Source of the DNA: Haemonchus contortus
Lineage: Eukaryota; Nematoda; Chromadorea; Rhabditida; Trichostrongylidae
Assembly: GCA_000469685.2 (NCBI GenBank)
Contig: LS997564.1
Span: 26,457,459-26,521,458 of the forward strand
Direction of reading: 5' to 3'
DNA: 64,000 bases
In this document: piece after piece, positions 1 to 12,200 of the stretch
Numbering within the stretch: the stretch's first letter is position 1
How the letters are laid out: each line of letters starts with the position of its first letter
The notes under the pieces: model-generated
Database searches by the model: none
Told to the model about the DNA's origin: nothing
What the model saw: the letters and a program-made list of their open reading frames with translations, nothing else
Made by a program: the position numbers and the translations under genes

Positions 1-137
1 TATGAGCTTTTAATAAGACTAGTGAGCAAATCATGTCGCAACGTGACCTGACAGGTCAGAAATCGATCGGCCTTCGCCTACTGTTACCGCAGCCAGCCTC
101 TACCACTATTAAATGGTCGATTGAAATGTGCTCAAAT

Positions 138-215
138 TGAGGGGGCCAGTGGCGCAGCGGGAGTGCGTGCGTCTCATGTTTGCACCAAACCTAAATTCCA
201 TATGGGTTCGGATCC
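138..215 (+). repeat. tRNA-like repeat head (SINE-type)
   Basis: The segment has a box A-like stretch (AGTGGCGCAGCGGGAG) followed about 45 bases later by a box B-like stretch (GGGTTCGGATCCT), the spacing of an RNA polymerase III tRNA promoter. The ends do not pair into an acceptor stem and there is no convincing anticodon arm. It therefore reads as the head of a tRNA-derived SINE or a decayed tRNA pseudogene, not a functional tRNA gene. I did not align it with the SINE family found further right. Confidence 0.4.
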
Positions 216-1335
216 TCAGTCGTGCACAACGTTTGCAAATGTTGAAACAACAGTGCTGGCAAGCAATAGCTGCTTTTCTGTGCTAATTTGGCCGGTATTA
301 GTGTCAGTGCCCCAAGTTTCCGTAGAATGGGAATTTGAACAAGCGAAAATTTGTTCACGATTTAAGGTAGTACAACTAAACTTGATACACACAGTCTTAC
401 AGTATTTATCATGGCGTGGCCGTTTCATTCTGCCAGCTGCATACCAACATGTGTCAACAGGCGTACTCCTAAATGGACTAGGCAGTAGCGAAGGCGATGG
501 GCCAATAGAGATCGATGGAGAGGGGTCAATTAGCTCGGCGTCCGATTAGGAGGCCATTCATCCTTCCATAATCAGAATATCAGATCACATGATGGAAATT
601 CTAGTAAATGCAGAATAACTCATTACCGAGAAACTGCACTTTCGAAATAGCAAATTCTGGAAAATTTGATCATTGAAATCACCGTTTTCAGGTGGAACTT
701 TTGAACTATATCATTAAATATCAAAATAACCATGACTTCATATTTACATATTCCAAATAAATGTCTTTAAAAGCTCAGATGAATATTTCTATTTAAGTGA
801 AGAGTTAGGTTATGCTATTCCTGCAGGAAGCACCTCAGGTGCTGAACACTCACTCATCAACCTCCATGAAAATGATGCTGCAAAATTGGAGAAATTAGAA
901 ATTCATGACATGACAGGGTTCACCACAAGTAATCATACGGCCGTCATACGAAATACGTGGCTGGAAGAAACAACAAACGCCTAAAAACCTGGTAATTTGC
1001 TTTGCACCGCTGCTCTAAGCTGAAAGTGTTCAAATTATGTCATGAAGGGTATCAAAATAATCAGGGTTCTATGCTCTCCTCAGTTATAGCACGATTCAGG
1101 TCCTTTGAAAACCGGAAACGAAGTTTTCAATTGAAGTGGAGGGTTTACGATGCTCTCATATCCGCAAGTAACACCCAGGTGCTGAGAGACTCAATTTTCG
1201 TTTTTCCCGGAAAAGAAGGCAAAAACTTCAAGAAAATCGGAAGATTATTATATATTTAGATTCTTCACGAATAGAGCTTCCAGCTGATCATACTTTCAGC
1301 TTGATCGGAACACTTTAACAAAAGTTATGGCGATG
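216..1335. other. no recognisable gene
   Basis: The stretch is AT-leaning with many stops in all frames. The 85-codon ORF near 1002-1259 has no recognisable domain or splice context. Nothing else can be supported. Confidence 0.4.
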
Positions 1336-1373
1336 CGACGGTTTGCGACGGATTAATCCGTCGCAAACCGTCG
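1336..1373. repeat. perfect 38-bp palindrome
   Basis: The left 19 bases (CGACGGTTTGCGACGGATT) are followed immediately by their exact reverse complement with no spacer. The sequence is GC- and CpG-rich in an AT-leaning neighbourhood. It could be a cruciform-forming site, the remnant of a fold-back element, or a protein-binding palindrome. Nothing nearby decides which. Confidence 0.9.
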
Positions 1374-1567
1374 GTTGAACAAAAATTAGGAGCAGTATTG
1401 TAGGCCTAAAGCCTAATCAGCATACACTTTCTTGAAACATCCGAACCTTCAGGTGCTACAAGCGCTGCCGCTCTTTTGAACAACGTTAAAAATTCTTCAT
1501 GATCAACGATGTCAAAAGCCCTCCTACCTGATTTGCTCCCTCTTCACTAAATCCGGATGTGATGCAG

Positions 1568-1639
1568 CCGGATCAAAATTGTCACGTCGAAGCGAGAGGG
1601 AAGTCGTGCGCGAAGGAATGTAGCAGATTGCAAGAGCAG
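1568..1639 (+). CDS. possible internal exon of an unknown Cys-containing protein
   Basis: An acceptor-like GATGCAG precedes and a good donor (CAG|GTAAGA) follows a 72-base segment that is exactly 24 codons, phase 0 to phase 0. The translation includes CHVEARGKSCAKECSRLQEQ, with three cysteines and charged residues, which looks protein-like. A downstream open stretch to a stop at 2021 could be the last exon, because one frame reads as Pro/Gln/Ser-rich protein. However, the 30-base gap to the nearest acceptor is too short for a normal intron and I cannot join them. The family is unknown. Confidence 0.35.
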
Positions 1640-2021
1640 GTAAGAAATACAGGAACAATGAACTAACAGAAGAATCATGTCCAAATAATAATCGCACATC
1701 GACTGAATTGTATGAAGAACGCTAGAGATCGAATAATGGCGAAGCGAATGGTTCGCGACAGCCGCATGCGGCGGATTGCTTATACAAAACCGATCTTACT
1801 ACCCAACTACCCGTCTCGCATCAAATTCGACTGCACCAACTCAAGTCTTTGTTGTTAATCGAGAGATGGCGCTTCTCCCCGAATTCCCACAGCAATCAGG
1901 TGTGGTTCAGTGGCAACCACCGGCCACTGGAAATTCAAACCTTCATAGCGTGCAAATGCGGCGATCGGGTGCTGCGAATGCAACGGGATTTTCGGGGAAA
2001 GTTTATAATTTTCCCAGCTGA

Positions 2022-4112
2022 GAAGGAGTCCATGGGAAAAAGGTCTCTTCCGAAGAAGATTCGGATGGGCCGTGTCGCGCTGTGGGCCGGATCTCCTGCC
2101 CTTCTCGCATCGGGATCCCGAGAGGGGGGAATCCAACCATGGTTCGGTGAGGAGGGTTGTTACGCCTATGGAACTTGCATGCCCACCATGCTTCACCTGC
2201 CACGCGTTTTACGTGGACAATGATAGGCTCTATAGTCCTAGATGGTACTTATCCCCTACGCTCCATTTGTGCGAGACACTTATCACCCTTCTCTCACCTC
2301 TATGGCGGATTCACCCTTGGCAATTACTACCAGCATCGCTATGTCTTGGCACTCTGATATATTGGCCAATGGATACGCAGTAGCTCCTGATTTCTTTGAG
2401 TCAAACTTAAACATGAGAGAGGCACATAAATCGTGTTGGCAATAAATTCATATCTATGCGTGTGCGCAGCAATATACTGTAGAAAAAAATAACAACACTA
2501 TTCGTGGCGTCCTGCGCCTTTTGCGCCAAAGAAAGGGGTCAAACCCTAGTCAGATCCACAACGGGATACGCGGCCCGCTCCATCCTCGGGCGTCCATGTC
2601 CTGATGTTCTCCTCGTAGTTGTGTTGACCTCGCTACGATAGCTACGCGGAATAGGAGATACAACATAGACGCTGTGAAGACAATTAACAGACGCGGCCTT
2701 CCCTTGCGAATACGGCGGCACGCATAGAATAACACAACCTATACGCTTGAGGCGTACCGAGGCGACTGAGACGACCAAGTCAACCGTGAAGACTGACTGG
2801 GGCCCGACGATGCGTGGGCCATACGTTTTGCTCTAAGACTAGGCGCGACCCTTTAATAAAGTCGTACTGAAGCTACCGCAATGGGAGCGGTGAGAGCGTG
2901 TGGGTCCTAGCGGCGATGGAAACGGGAGCTTGGGCTTACCTCCGCGACTGCGCAGACTAGATTTACATACATGTTACTTACTCGACGAGTCCTATGTGGC
3001 CTAACTATGCAGGGTTCGTGGGGAGGAGTCAACTGGACTACGATTTCTCATGGTCGATCATCAATAATAAGGTCATATGTTGTGCATTCGGATTAAAACC
3101 GTTGAAATTGCTAAGTTGACTCTTTGCCTACGCCAATTTATGATTATTTTTTGTTTGTTTTTTTGTTTATACTGAGACGCTAATAAATTAAAAAGTAGTT
3201 GTTGAGCCTGTGGTCCATAATCAATAATAAGTCGACCATATTAAAAGGAATAAATGAAACAACAAATTGCTCTGCTGGAAAAAATAATTACGTTACCGGT
3301 GGTCTTCGTCGCGATGTCATAGATTATAAGCAAATTATTCTTCTTCCTGCATGAGCTCTCGGACGACACGCGACTCGAAGGGCACGACGCATACGTTTGC
3401 AGTAGCCTTCTAACATAACGTCACGAATGACGTGCTGGCTACAAAGGTAGAAGGCCGTGTGATGGTCCATTGCTCTGCAGCATTTACGGGTAGTACGCCG
3501 ATGGTGACTGGTACAGTTTTCTTCCACGTGTGGTCCTTGCAGCGGAATCACTTGCCATTGTGCGAGTGAATGTAGAGTCCATAGGAAAAATATGAGAAAC
3601 TACGGCACTGCGAGGAGAAATGGTGTTGCTTGCAAAAAAAGCAACGCGACCTGGAGGCAACTGGATCATCAGGGCGTGTCCTATGCTCCTCCTTCAACTC
3701 CCCACTGGCGGTGCATGCATTTGTACAAATGAGTCGGTCGTATGACCCACACTGGGGGTGGCGGATGAAAGGGGAACAGCTGCGGGCAGGGCGGTTACGA
3801 TCTATGCTCGAGCTACGCTGTGGGTGTGGAAGGTACGACGGTTTCTCTTGGCGCGATATCTCTCCTTGGTATTGTGCTGGTGGGTCCGGTAGTCACAGGC
3901 CCAAGAACTCCTTAATTTATTTGCACTCCGAGTGCGCGGTTGGCGATGAGCCCTATTCGTGGTCGATTGGCTTCGGTCCTTCTGCGAATCCAGTTGTTCT
4001 TGACTTACACAGTGCGCCATAATCGAACACATGCACAACAATAAGCAGAATTAATTCGAACAGCCTCGGACACAACTAGTCCCTTTATCCGAAAAGTAAT
4101 CATGAGTTGTGC
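2022..4112. other. GC-richer intergenic stretch, no supported gene
   Basis: The part from 2500 to 2990 is clearly richer in CG dinucleotides than its surroundings and resembles repeat-derived sequence, but I recognise no element. Overlapping open frames on both strands near 3630-4041 follow from base composition. The translations have no family signature. Confidence 0.35.
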
Positions 4113-4464
4113 AAGTAGTAACTGCTGCGGTTTGCGACAGAGCACAATGGGCGACCACTAAGCAACAAAATAGTTTATTTGGCAACCATACTAAAAACAA
4201 GGTCACAAACGACAACAAACCATACACAAAACAATCAACGCCGAACCGGCGAACAGGAGAGATACCAGACACAAAAAAAACAAGGGAGGCGTGCTGCGGT
4301 GCAGAGGACCCCTTATTGAGAAGATATAGTAACTTTTGTCGAATCTGGTGTATTACAGCTTCCGTTCCCACCAGCGATAATTGACGCCAGTCAAAGATCA
4401 CGCGCACTACGCATGCTCTACCTCATGCCACGTCAAGAGCTCAGGTGTCCTCCCGCCTCAACAT
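4113..4464. repeat. direct repeat, left copy (~352 bp)
   Basis: Nearly the whole segment recurs at 6566-6924 in the same orientation with scattered substitutions and small indels, including about 8 extra bases in the right copy. Both copies end at the same GCCTCAACAT. The two copies bracket about 2.1 kb of AT-rich DNA that holds a decayed reverse transcriptase. They may be terminal repeats of that element, or two insertions of a separate repeat. No TG...CA ends typical of LTRs are visible. A 91-codon ORF inside is only part of the repeat. Confidence 0.85.
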
Positions 4465-5639
4465 GCCCCCCTCCTCTGAAGATCTGTCCTCAGATCATAT
4501 ATTGAGGTGACATACCCTCTAGCGACCTGCCCTCATCGTCTTTTTTCTTGACGCTTCTCCACTCATTTCAGATGCCTTTTGAGAATCCTTCCGTCCATAA
4601 TGGGTGGTTTTCCCTTTCACGCACTGGTCTTCCAGGCTTCACCGGCTTGGCCCCCAAGTCGTGCAATAAACAAAAAAACCAAATGTTAGTATTTAAATAT
4701 ATATATAGACAACGTAAAGTGATTCGTTTCGCCTCTACTCAGACGAATCACTTCGTTACTCACCAACCCCCGAGGCTCTTCGGTGAGCTGGGGTTAGTGA
4801 GTAACAAACAAAATAGAATAGGGGTGGTGAAATGAAACAACAAGAATCAGATATGATCAATATAGTGATAATAGTATGAGAAATATTTAAAATGTATAAA
4901 ATTATAAGTTAAATGAATGATTGGCACGATAAAAGACTAGAGAAACATGAGTAGAGGAAAGGCTGACTAGATTGAATAAGAGATATAAGAAAGCTTAGAG
5001 GAAAGACTACAATATAAATTAATGACTAGCAAAACGTGAAAGATAAAAGCCTAGTAATAAAGGAAACCGGTTAGTAAGGAGAGAAAGATAGGAACAAGTA
5101 CTATGAAGAGCTATAGAAAAAACAAAAAGTAGAAAAGAAACGACGCAAATGGTAAGTACACTGCAAATATAAAGTTGCATAGGTAATAACTTGAAAAACA
5201 AAAACCTACGTGATACTCACTGACGCAGTCAAAAAACACGCATTGAAGCATGATATCATGAGGAGGGCCACCTGCAACCAATTATATAGAGCAACTAAAT
5301 CATACTCCATTTAAACAAGTGGTTCAGTGATAAGTTAGATTTAAGTTAAAGTGAAGTAACTGCATTATGAATTAAATGGTTAGAAAAGGTAATAAGAATT
5401 ACAAATTAGCAAGTAAGAATGGCTTTCACTGATTTAGAAACATTATTGTAATTAATAGTGAGATTAAACTTGTAACCAATGAATTTGTTATTATAGTTAC
5501 ATCTAACTATACTAGATATAAGAATGATTCTATCATACTCAGAAAATGTGAGTATATCTATCATTTCCCTTGGTCTAGGGATGAATGAATCAAAATTAGA
5601 GCATGTATTGGATATTCTGAGTTTTCAGTATAAATCATC
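4465..5639. other. AT-rich interior between the direct repeats
   Basis: Strongly AT-rich sequence with no convincing coding signal. It lies downstream, in minus-strand sense, of the reverse-transcriptase relic. It may include that element's decayed 3' region, but no further domain can be recognised. Confidence 0.4.
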
Positions 5640-6545
5640 GCTGACTTAGTTTTATTAGATATATTATCGTATCAGAATGGGGGAATCTGATGACTTTAAA
5701 GTTAAATTCATAAGTTTTGTTATAAAGTTTAGTGATAAGTCTGTTATCTGACACTCTGTTGTCAAGGTCCAAATAATTAGAATATACTCCTGAAATATGT
5801 GTTTTTTATATTCAAGCTTATCTTTGTATATATTTGCAATACAGCTGTCTACATCTACTTCTTTCTGATCATGTACTATTAAGAGGTCATCATACATCTG
5901 AAAGGTATGAATATTTTATTTGTATTTATGCAAATTCCATATATGATAAAGTGAGATCTGCTAATATAGGGCTAAAGTTTCCACCTTGTAGAACCCCCTT
6001 ACTTTGCTTGAATATAATGCCGCCAAATATGCAATAACTATTAGTCAGTAGATATTTTATAAAATATAACAGATCGACTTTGTTGTATACTCTATAGTTA
6101 GGTTTCATATGTATTGATACAATCTGTATAGAGCACTCGATAACCATTAGTAGCTGTATACTGCTTTCCAGAGTTTTTGAAACAAATGTTAAGTAAATTA
6201 GTTATGCGTCCTATAATAAGACTATGTCCTAAATTAGTTAACATATCTGTGAAATCTGCTGTGTAAGTTTATAAATTGCATGCAGAAATATGATTAAGTT
6301 CATTACTGATATTTATGTTATTTATAGCCCAATATGTCTTTATTGTCCCATTATTGAATTGTACAGCTTTACTATACCTTATAAACGTTCCTTTAAATAC
6401 TTGAATATCAAATGCAGTTTAAGGCTACGGGTTTCAAACTGCTATTTCTTGCTCCTGTAATATATCTTAATTTGATTGGATTTCTGTGAACTTTAGGAAT
6501 TGCATAAATAATAGATAAGTCACAATCTGTTTCTACATACATTTA
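5640..6545 (-). pseudogene. decayed reverse transcriptase (Penelope-like type)
   Basis: Read on the minus strand, successive frames give recognisable reverse-transcriptase blocks in the correct order. First is an N-terminal palm block (IPKVHRNPIKLRYITGA) near 6500-6450. Next is a motif A-like block (YTADFTDML) near 6250. Then comes a motif B-like block (SKGVLQGGNFSPILADL) near 5990-5940, and a motif C with the catalytic Asp pair (MYDDLLIV) near 5895-5870. The blocks lie in different frames with stop codons between them, so the gene is broken. The sequence starts abruptly next to the right direct repeat, so the N-terminus is missing. The style of the motifs fits Penelope-like or related RTs and differs clearly from the intact element at 60.6-63.3 kb. 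The exact clade is uncertain. Confidence 0.75.
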
Positions 6546-6565
6546 TAAAGCTACTGTGGTTTTTA

Positions 6566-6924
6566 AAGTAGTAACTACTGCGGTTTGCGACCGAGCACAT
6601 TTGGCGAACAGTAAGCAACAAAATAGTTTGCTTGGCAAATGTACAGAAAACAAGATCACGAACGGCAGCAAACATTACAAAAAACAATCAACGCCAAGCC
6701 GGCGAACAGGAGAGATACCTGACACAATAAAACAAGGGAGGCGTGCTGCGGCGCAGAGGACCTCTTCTTGAGAAGATATAGTAACTACTGTCGAATCTGG
6801 TGTATTGGCTTCTTATAGCTTCCGTTCCCACCAGCGATAATTGACGCCAGTCAAAGATCACGCGCACTACACATGCTCTACCTCACGCCACGTCAAGAGC
6901 TCAGGGGTCCTCCCGCCTCAACAT
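6566..6924. repeat. direct repeat, right copy (~359 bp)
   Basis: Partner of the repeat at 4113-4464, same orientation. It begins a few bases from the truncated N-terminal edge of the reverse-transcriptase relic. A possible host exon starts only about 20 bases beyond its right end. Confidence 0.85.
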
Positions 6925-6946
6925 ATCTGAGTACATCAAATCCTAG

Positions 6947-7160
6947 AGGCTGTGGGATTCTGTTGCAACAGATCCAGCGAGATTTGTTGCAGTAGAATCC
7001 CAAGTAAGTGCGATTAAAAAATGCACGTCAGTATATGGTATTGATTATACAAGGTTTAAAAGTGGCGTAATTAAACAGCTCTATTGTTGCTGACTGATAT
7101 GTCAACGGTTTTACACAGTATAAACCGCACGAATTTTCCGCAGTTCCGAGTCTTATTTGA
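6947..7160 (+). CDS. two possible small exons (6947-7003, 7144-7160)
   Basis: The first is 57 bases after TCCTAG, with a strong donor (CCAA|GTAAGT), and gives RLWDSVATDPARFVAVESQ in phase 0. The second is a 17-base micro-exon between TTTTCCGCAG and a near-ideal donor (GA|GTAAGTAT); it continues in phase 0 with FRVLFE. The joined peptide looks protein-like and both donors are good. Nothing upstream within 2 kb could be its preceding exon, because the repeat-flanked island sits there. The model is weak, since short open stretches arise by chance. Confidence 0.3.
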
Positions 7161-8640
7161 GTAAGTATCACCATAAAGGCGTTAGTAAGAATGTATTGTT
7201 GTTAATGGTTACGATGCATTTGCGTAGTTATGTAATGTAACATAAAGTGTGATTAAAGGCAGTGTTTAGAAAAAAGTTAGGGTACCTTTTTTTTTGACGG
7301 GAATTGATAGGACTACTCTAGAATAAAGCGATAAAACGAAACAAGCGCAAAAAACGATGAACAAAAATAATTACAAAGGGTCAAAAAAAGAGCTGGAAAG
7401 GGGGGTTGGACGTATTTCACATTGAAAAAACGACGGTTAGGGACTGTTCGCGCGAAAATGCACGAACGCGACGCAATGTCCGCAATACGGAAAACACATC
7501 GAAATTAACGGAGTTTCTGAAATGAAAAAAACATTTGCATGCAATAATCTACACAAAATATGTTAAAATCTTCAATAAACTTACGAGAAAAGTTAAAGAA
7601 TGATACCGTAAAAAATAAATAACAAAAAAAACAAACGATACGCGAATAATAGAAATAACAGCCGAATACTAGCCCCTGTGCGAGGCGGTCGACCAGCTGA
7701 TCATTCCTGGCAATTTGCCAACCTGCGTATCGATTTTTCGCCAACTTCGCTCCAATGCGAAAGTGGTGAAAGAAAATTCAAACCCGTAGCCAGCCTAGCG
7801 AGGGGCAGAGGCATCCCGTCCCCCAAAGTTCCTGGCCTTATCGTGCCCTATCCAGCTGTTTTCCGACCTAATTCCTGCACAAATGGTATCAGAGGGGGCT
7901 TCGAATTCAAACCATGTGCAAATCTCCGAAACAATTTTTTCGTGAACACTGCCTTTAAGTGATGGATCGATAAGCCGAATTGTTTGTGAGTATGAAAAAA
8001 ATGTTAATATGGTGCTTAACGTGAGCATCCATTACGCAACATCCGCCGATATAGCAATGTTCTGAAATAATACACGAAATAACTGAATTACGCGTCTAAA
8101 AGATGTGGGCGTTAATCAGTGTAAAGGAGACTCAGAAATAATGTGAGAGGTGAGAATTACGCGTGAACATCATAAAATCACCGATTGGTCTAAGAAAGAC
8201 ACAAAAGTTATGACGCGTTAGCTACGCTTAGAGTTCCGCGTTCTGCCCCATTGGAGCACTTCAACACCACTGGCCTAGTTTTTTTTTGATTAGGGGCTGT
8301 CAAAAATGAATTCGTGAACTGATCGTGGACCCGTTTCTGCGTTTCTGTTCTGCGTGGATAAACGCGTTGTGGAGTAAGAATTGCCTCGTTAAGAGATTTT
8401 CTACGCATGTTCATGAACTGGCTTGCATTTCTAGCCGATATAGTTGTGTTAATGGTCTTGATTTGACCTTTCCGTTAGGCATGCGAGCATCTGCAGAACG
8501 GATAGATTGGTCTTCACACAAAACATCCTACTTACTATAACGCGCTTCGTCTGTCTTCTGCCTTTCGTCTGTTGTCTGTCTGTCGTCTGTCGGCCGTCTG
8601 TCGTTATGAATGTCTGCTACGAAATTCCTTAGCTCCTTTA
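7161..8640. other. no supported gene
   Basis: A-rich sequence near 7280-7400, and a GTCTGT-rich pyrimidine/G simple-sequence patch near 8550-8610. Open frames at 7678-7962 and 8325-8540 show no recognisable family or splice signals. Confidence 0.35.
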
Positions 8641-8959
8641 GATCTGCCTGGTGAAACCGGGTCAAGCGTGGGATAAAGACTCTGCCTACAGGAGGCGGGG
8701 TTTGAGCGGAGACTCATAAATCCGATGAAGGGCTATAATGGAAATCAGCTCATGTGGCTCCGTCCCTCACGGCTAGTGCCCCTAGCGCACGCGATAGCGT
8801 GCGTGGCCGCCTGGTAAAAGAAATAAGTGGCTTTATGCCTAATATTAAGCGAAACGGTAAGTTTAACTAAAACCCGGGATGGTCCCTCACCTCACTGGGG
8901 AAAACGGGGGTATCGACACCATCAAAAAGTAAACCTAACCCGTGGCTGCGTGAAACAGT
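8641..8959. other. GC-rich repeat-like segment with hairpin
   Basis: GC-rich, repeat-like sequence that I cannot assign to an element. It includes a perfect 7-bp stem with a GATA loop at 8786-8803 (CGCACGC / GCGTGCG). It directly abuts the fold-back repeat that follows. It may be the 5' region of a retroposon, but no coding domain is visible. Confidence 0.35.
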
Positions 8960-9227
8960 GGCTGCTTTCATAGTCCGCCGGCCGACGTGCCAGCCGAGGC
9001 AGTGCTAAGGGGAGGAGGGAGGCAGACGTTCGGTCAGCCCTTTCGAAGGGGTGTAAACAAAGAGAGACAAGATCAAAAGCCATTGGTACAAGCCCCTGAT
9101 TGTTTGGTTTTTGATCTTGTTCTTCTTTGTTTTCAGCCATTCGACCAACCGTCTGCCTCCCTGCTCCCTCCTAGTACTGCCTCGGCTGGCACGCCGGCCG
9201 GCCGGCCGGCGGACTATGAAGGCAGCC
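8960..9227. repeat. fold-back inverted repeat (~121-bp arms, 25-bp loop)
   Basis: The arm at 8960-9080 is mirrored by 9106-9227 as its reverse complement. Both arms read from a GGCTGC(C/T)TTCATAGTCCGCC end through AGGGAGGCAGACG to GATCAAAA, with a limited number of mismatches and an extra GGCC expansion in the right arm. The loop is about 25 bases. Transcripts would form a long hairpin. It fits a fold-back MITE or an inverted duplication. No transposase lies nearby. ORFs here appear on both strands because of the symmetry and are not genes. Confidence 0.85.
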
Positions 9228-12200
9228 GTCCTTGTCACCTTGTCGGTCTTTGACGTATGCTTCGCGTAATCTGTCCTCGTACAATATCGCAGAGTAATTA
9301 GGACAAATAACTGACAATGGAACTGCGGACGACAATAACACCTAGAGTTAGTGAGGGAGTTTTGAAAGTGGAACGTGGAACCATACGGAGCTCGTAAAGG
9401 CTCCACCCATGACGAGAGCGGTGTTAGTCGAAACTGTCTGAGGCTGTCTCCTTTTTCAGGCCATCTTCTCATGCCCGCTGATACGCAGGCGAAAGGCTGC
9501 AGTGCAGCTGCGCGGTAGGACCCAGTGCGGAGCTCTGTAAGTCAAAGCAGGAAGTTACGATAGTTACGTCTTTTAAGCGCCGAGAGAATTGAAAAATAAG
9601 TAAAACTCTGTAGTTAGCGTGCTGCGACGATGAGCACCAGAGCATTCGATGAGAAGTAATGGAGTTTGGTGTAACTTCATAGAAATTCGGAACATTCCTG
9701 AAATTGAGTAGGCTGACTGTTTGAAGCTTATAGAATCATGTTGTGCATTCATAGGGACAGTATACTCTCAGAATTGGGAACCTTGAAAGATTTTGTTACT
9801 CGGGAAGTACTTGAGAATATTAAGGGAGTAGTGAAAGAGGACACAGAGCAACATCAGGCTACGCGCTCACCTTCTCCATGTTGCTGTCCTTCCTGCTTTG
9901 ACTTACATCTCTGCGACTTGGATTCAATGAAAGCAGGCCGATCGGAATCACCCTATACACACGAGTGCAATAAAGAGTACAGAGTTCCGAGCTTTTTCAA
10001 CGAACGATCATCAGGGTTACCGTTGCTTACACTAAGAAATTGAAGAACAGGTGGATAGATTATGCGATGTTAAGATGACCTGTGGACCAGGACGGTTCCT
10101 GACTGGGTCTCTCTGGAGATCAGACGATCGTCAGCATGATGGTCAGACATCGTCATGGAAGCTCTGAATGAAAGAAATACTCTCCTGCCCCTCGAGCGAG
10201 ATCCACTGGACTATGTACTTTGGCTCGTGTTAGGGACAATTGGAAAAGTCACTGACACTCCTCCGATGAAGCTCAGCGGACGAGAGATGATACAGGCGAC
10301 AGATCGTCAGGCCTACGTACTCGAAGGCCTACGTGCTCGAACTTTGTAGTGTTCCCTCTCGTTTTGCATTTTTAGAAACTCTTCCGATTGCAACTCTGAG
10401 GGTCTAGGATTCAGAGTGATACAGAGGTTTCCCATCGCGAGACTTTGTGGAAGGCTTCATGCTTGGCTGCAGAACTAAGCCCATTCTTGATGAAGCGCTG
10501 ACGTCAGCCACAGTTTTTCCGGCTTTATCTGACGTTTCCAGTCATTCGCGCACATGCACTACCGGCATTTGATTCCAGTTCCATTCTCTTTGTTAGCCTA
10601 AGTAGGTTCACTTACTTCCTAATCCCTTGAAAAGATGTTTCCCGGATTGCGTGAGACAGAAGGATTCTTACTCCCTCTGTCACCCAGTCAGGAAAACTTT
10701 ATCCAAGTGTTTCCTCCATTTTGTGACCGTCGCATTTTCTCTTTTTCTAATTGTTTGGTGTATTTTTATAGGTTAGGATTTTGAAGCCAATAGCTACAGT
10801 AGTGAAAGTAGAGACATCTACCTCTATTTTTCCTTGAACAACATTCAGCCAACTGCTCATTTCCTCGCCCGATGACATTCAAATGACTTTGAAGGGATAG
10901 TCCTGATAGATCATTACATCCATCCCAATGCAATCTTTACCTTTACTGTTGCCCTAAATTTTCCTGCTCTGATAGCGAGGCACACCCATTGTGCCTCTTC
11001 TCAACTCTACATTTTGACTATCAAACTATATACCTTGGAAGAGTGAACAAAAAACACTTCTTGAAATGGTCATCAATGTCTCGATCTCGATCTGGATGAA
11101 ACTCCGGCCAAGTTCTTCAGCAGTCATGGACAGGTTTGCACGTTTGTAACCTTACTCAAGGAGCACACTTATGTTAGACCATTTTGGGCTCCGATCGCTT
11201 GCGCTGTCGATTTGATCAGCTCGAACCCACGTTGCCCCTTGTTTCTATATGTGACTTTGACGAATAGAATATGACATTGCTGGCACTTATGCTGAGAGAT
11301 CTTCTTGGAACCTTCTACTTTTTGGAGACTTCTCTACTTCTACTCAGCGATGTACAGCTCGCATGGCTCATGGTTAACTATCTTGAGGAAAATGGCGTTA
11401 CCCACTAGCCAGTGTATTGTTGTGATCGATGCTCATATTTTTCTTAGATTACAGTATTTGGAGCATAGACATCGCCTGGAACCTTCCATATGACAGCGAA
11501 GAGCTGTTGATGACCCTTGAGTAGAAGACATTCTCCACATGAAAACAATTCATTTCCAATTCAATTAAAATTTTGATATTCTCCAGGCAAAGCATTTCAT
11601 CCAAATTTAATATGCAATTGTGGCGTGTATCGTGGTAATGAATCCTAGATCTGCAGCTATGTATCTCTGACTTACGACATTCTGCTATCAAGCTGTGGAA
11701 TGAACTCGGAGATGAAAGTCGCAGCAAGAGCTACGTCTTCATACTGCTTTGAATAGAATGAACTCAAAAATCAAAATAAAGGTGAACCGTTTGGCGATGA
11801 GGGGGAAGGCAATCCAAAATCAGTCAGCCTTTCTTAGAAAGCCCTATACAAAACAGCAAGGGCAGAGTGAGCGCGAAGAAGTAGCCGTTCAGGCTCTTGG
11901 AGGAACTCTCTAGCACTTCTAGAGGGTTTCCAAAGGAGCACTTCCTTGCTGTAGAGGGCATTGCTGTAGAGCTCCTACGAAAACATTGTGGAAATTGGGA
12001 GTTTCATGGAGGCCTCACCAAGAGGGGAGGATCAGTCCAAATGGCAAGGTGTCGTCCAACACCCTCGAGGTTTCGCACAGCGCTATCGTTCTACTGTTGG
12101 TTGTTATTCGAGTAAGTCACTGCATGAGCATTTTGCCCTTCACTTAATCCAATGGGGTGTGGTTACACTTTAGGTTAATTTCCCTGAGGCGGTAGATATA

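Noticed and set aside
138..215. Functional tRNA gene
   Set aside because: Box A- and B-like sequences are present, but no acceptor stem closes and no anticodon arm fits.
3630..4041. 130-codon plus frame overlapped by a 79-codon minus frame
   Set aside because: Both strands are open because of GC-rich composition. Neither translation resembles a known protein.
4109..4384. 91-codon frame similar to the one at 6556-6771
   Set aside because: The similarity comes from the ~355-bp direct repeat. The frames are interrupted differently in the two copies.
4113..6924. LTR retrotransposon
   Set aside because: No TG/CA ends, primer-binding site, polypurine tract, protease or integrase. The RT motifs are Penelope-like and on the opposite strand.
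8922..9472. Overlapping frames of 72, 88 and 155 codons
   Set aside because: They are produced by the symmetry and GC content of the fold-back repeat.
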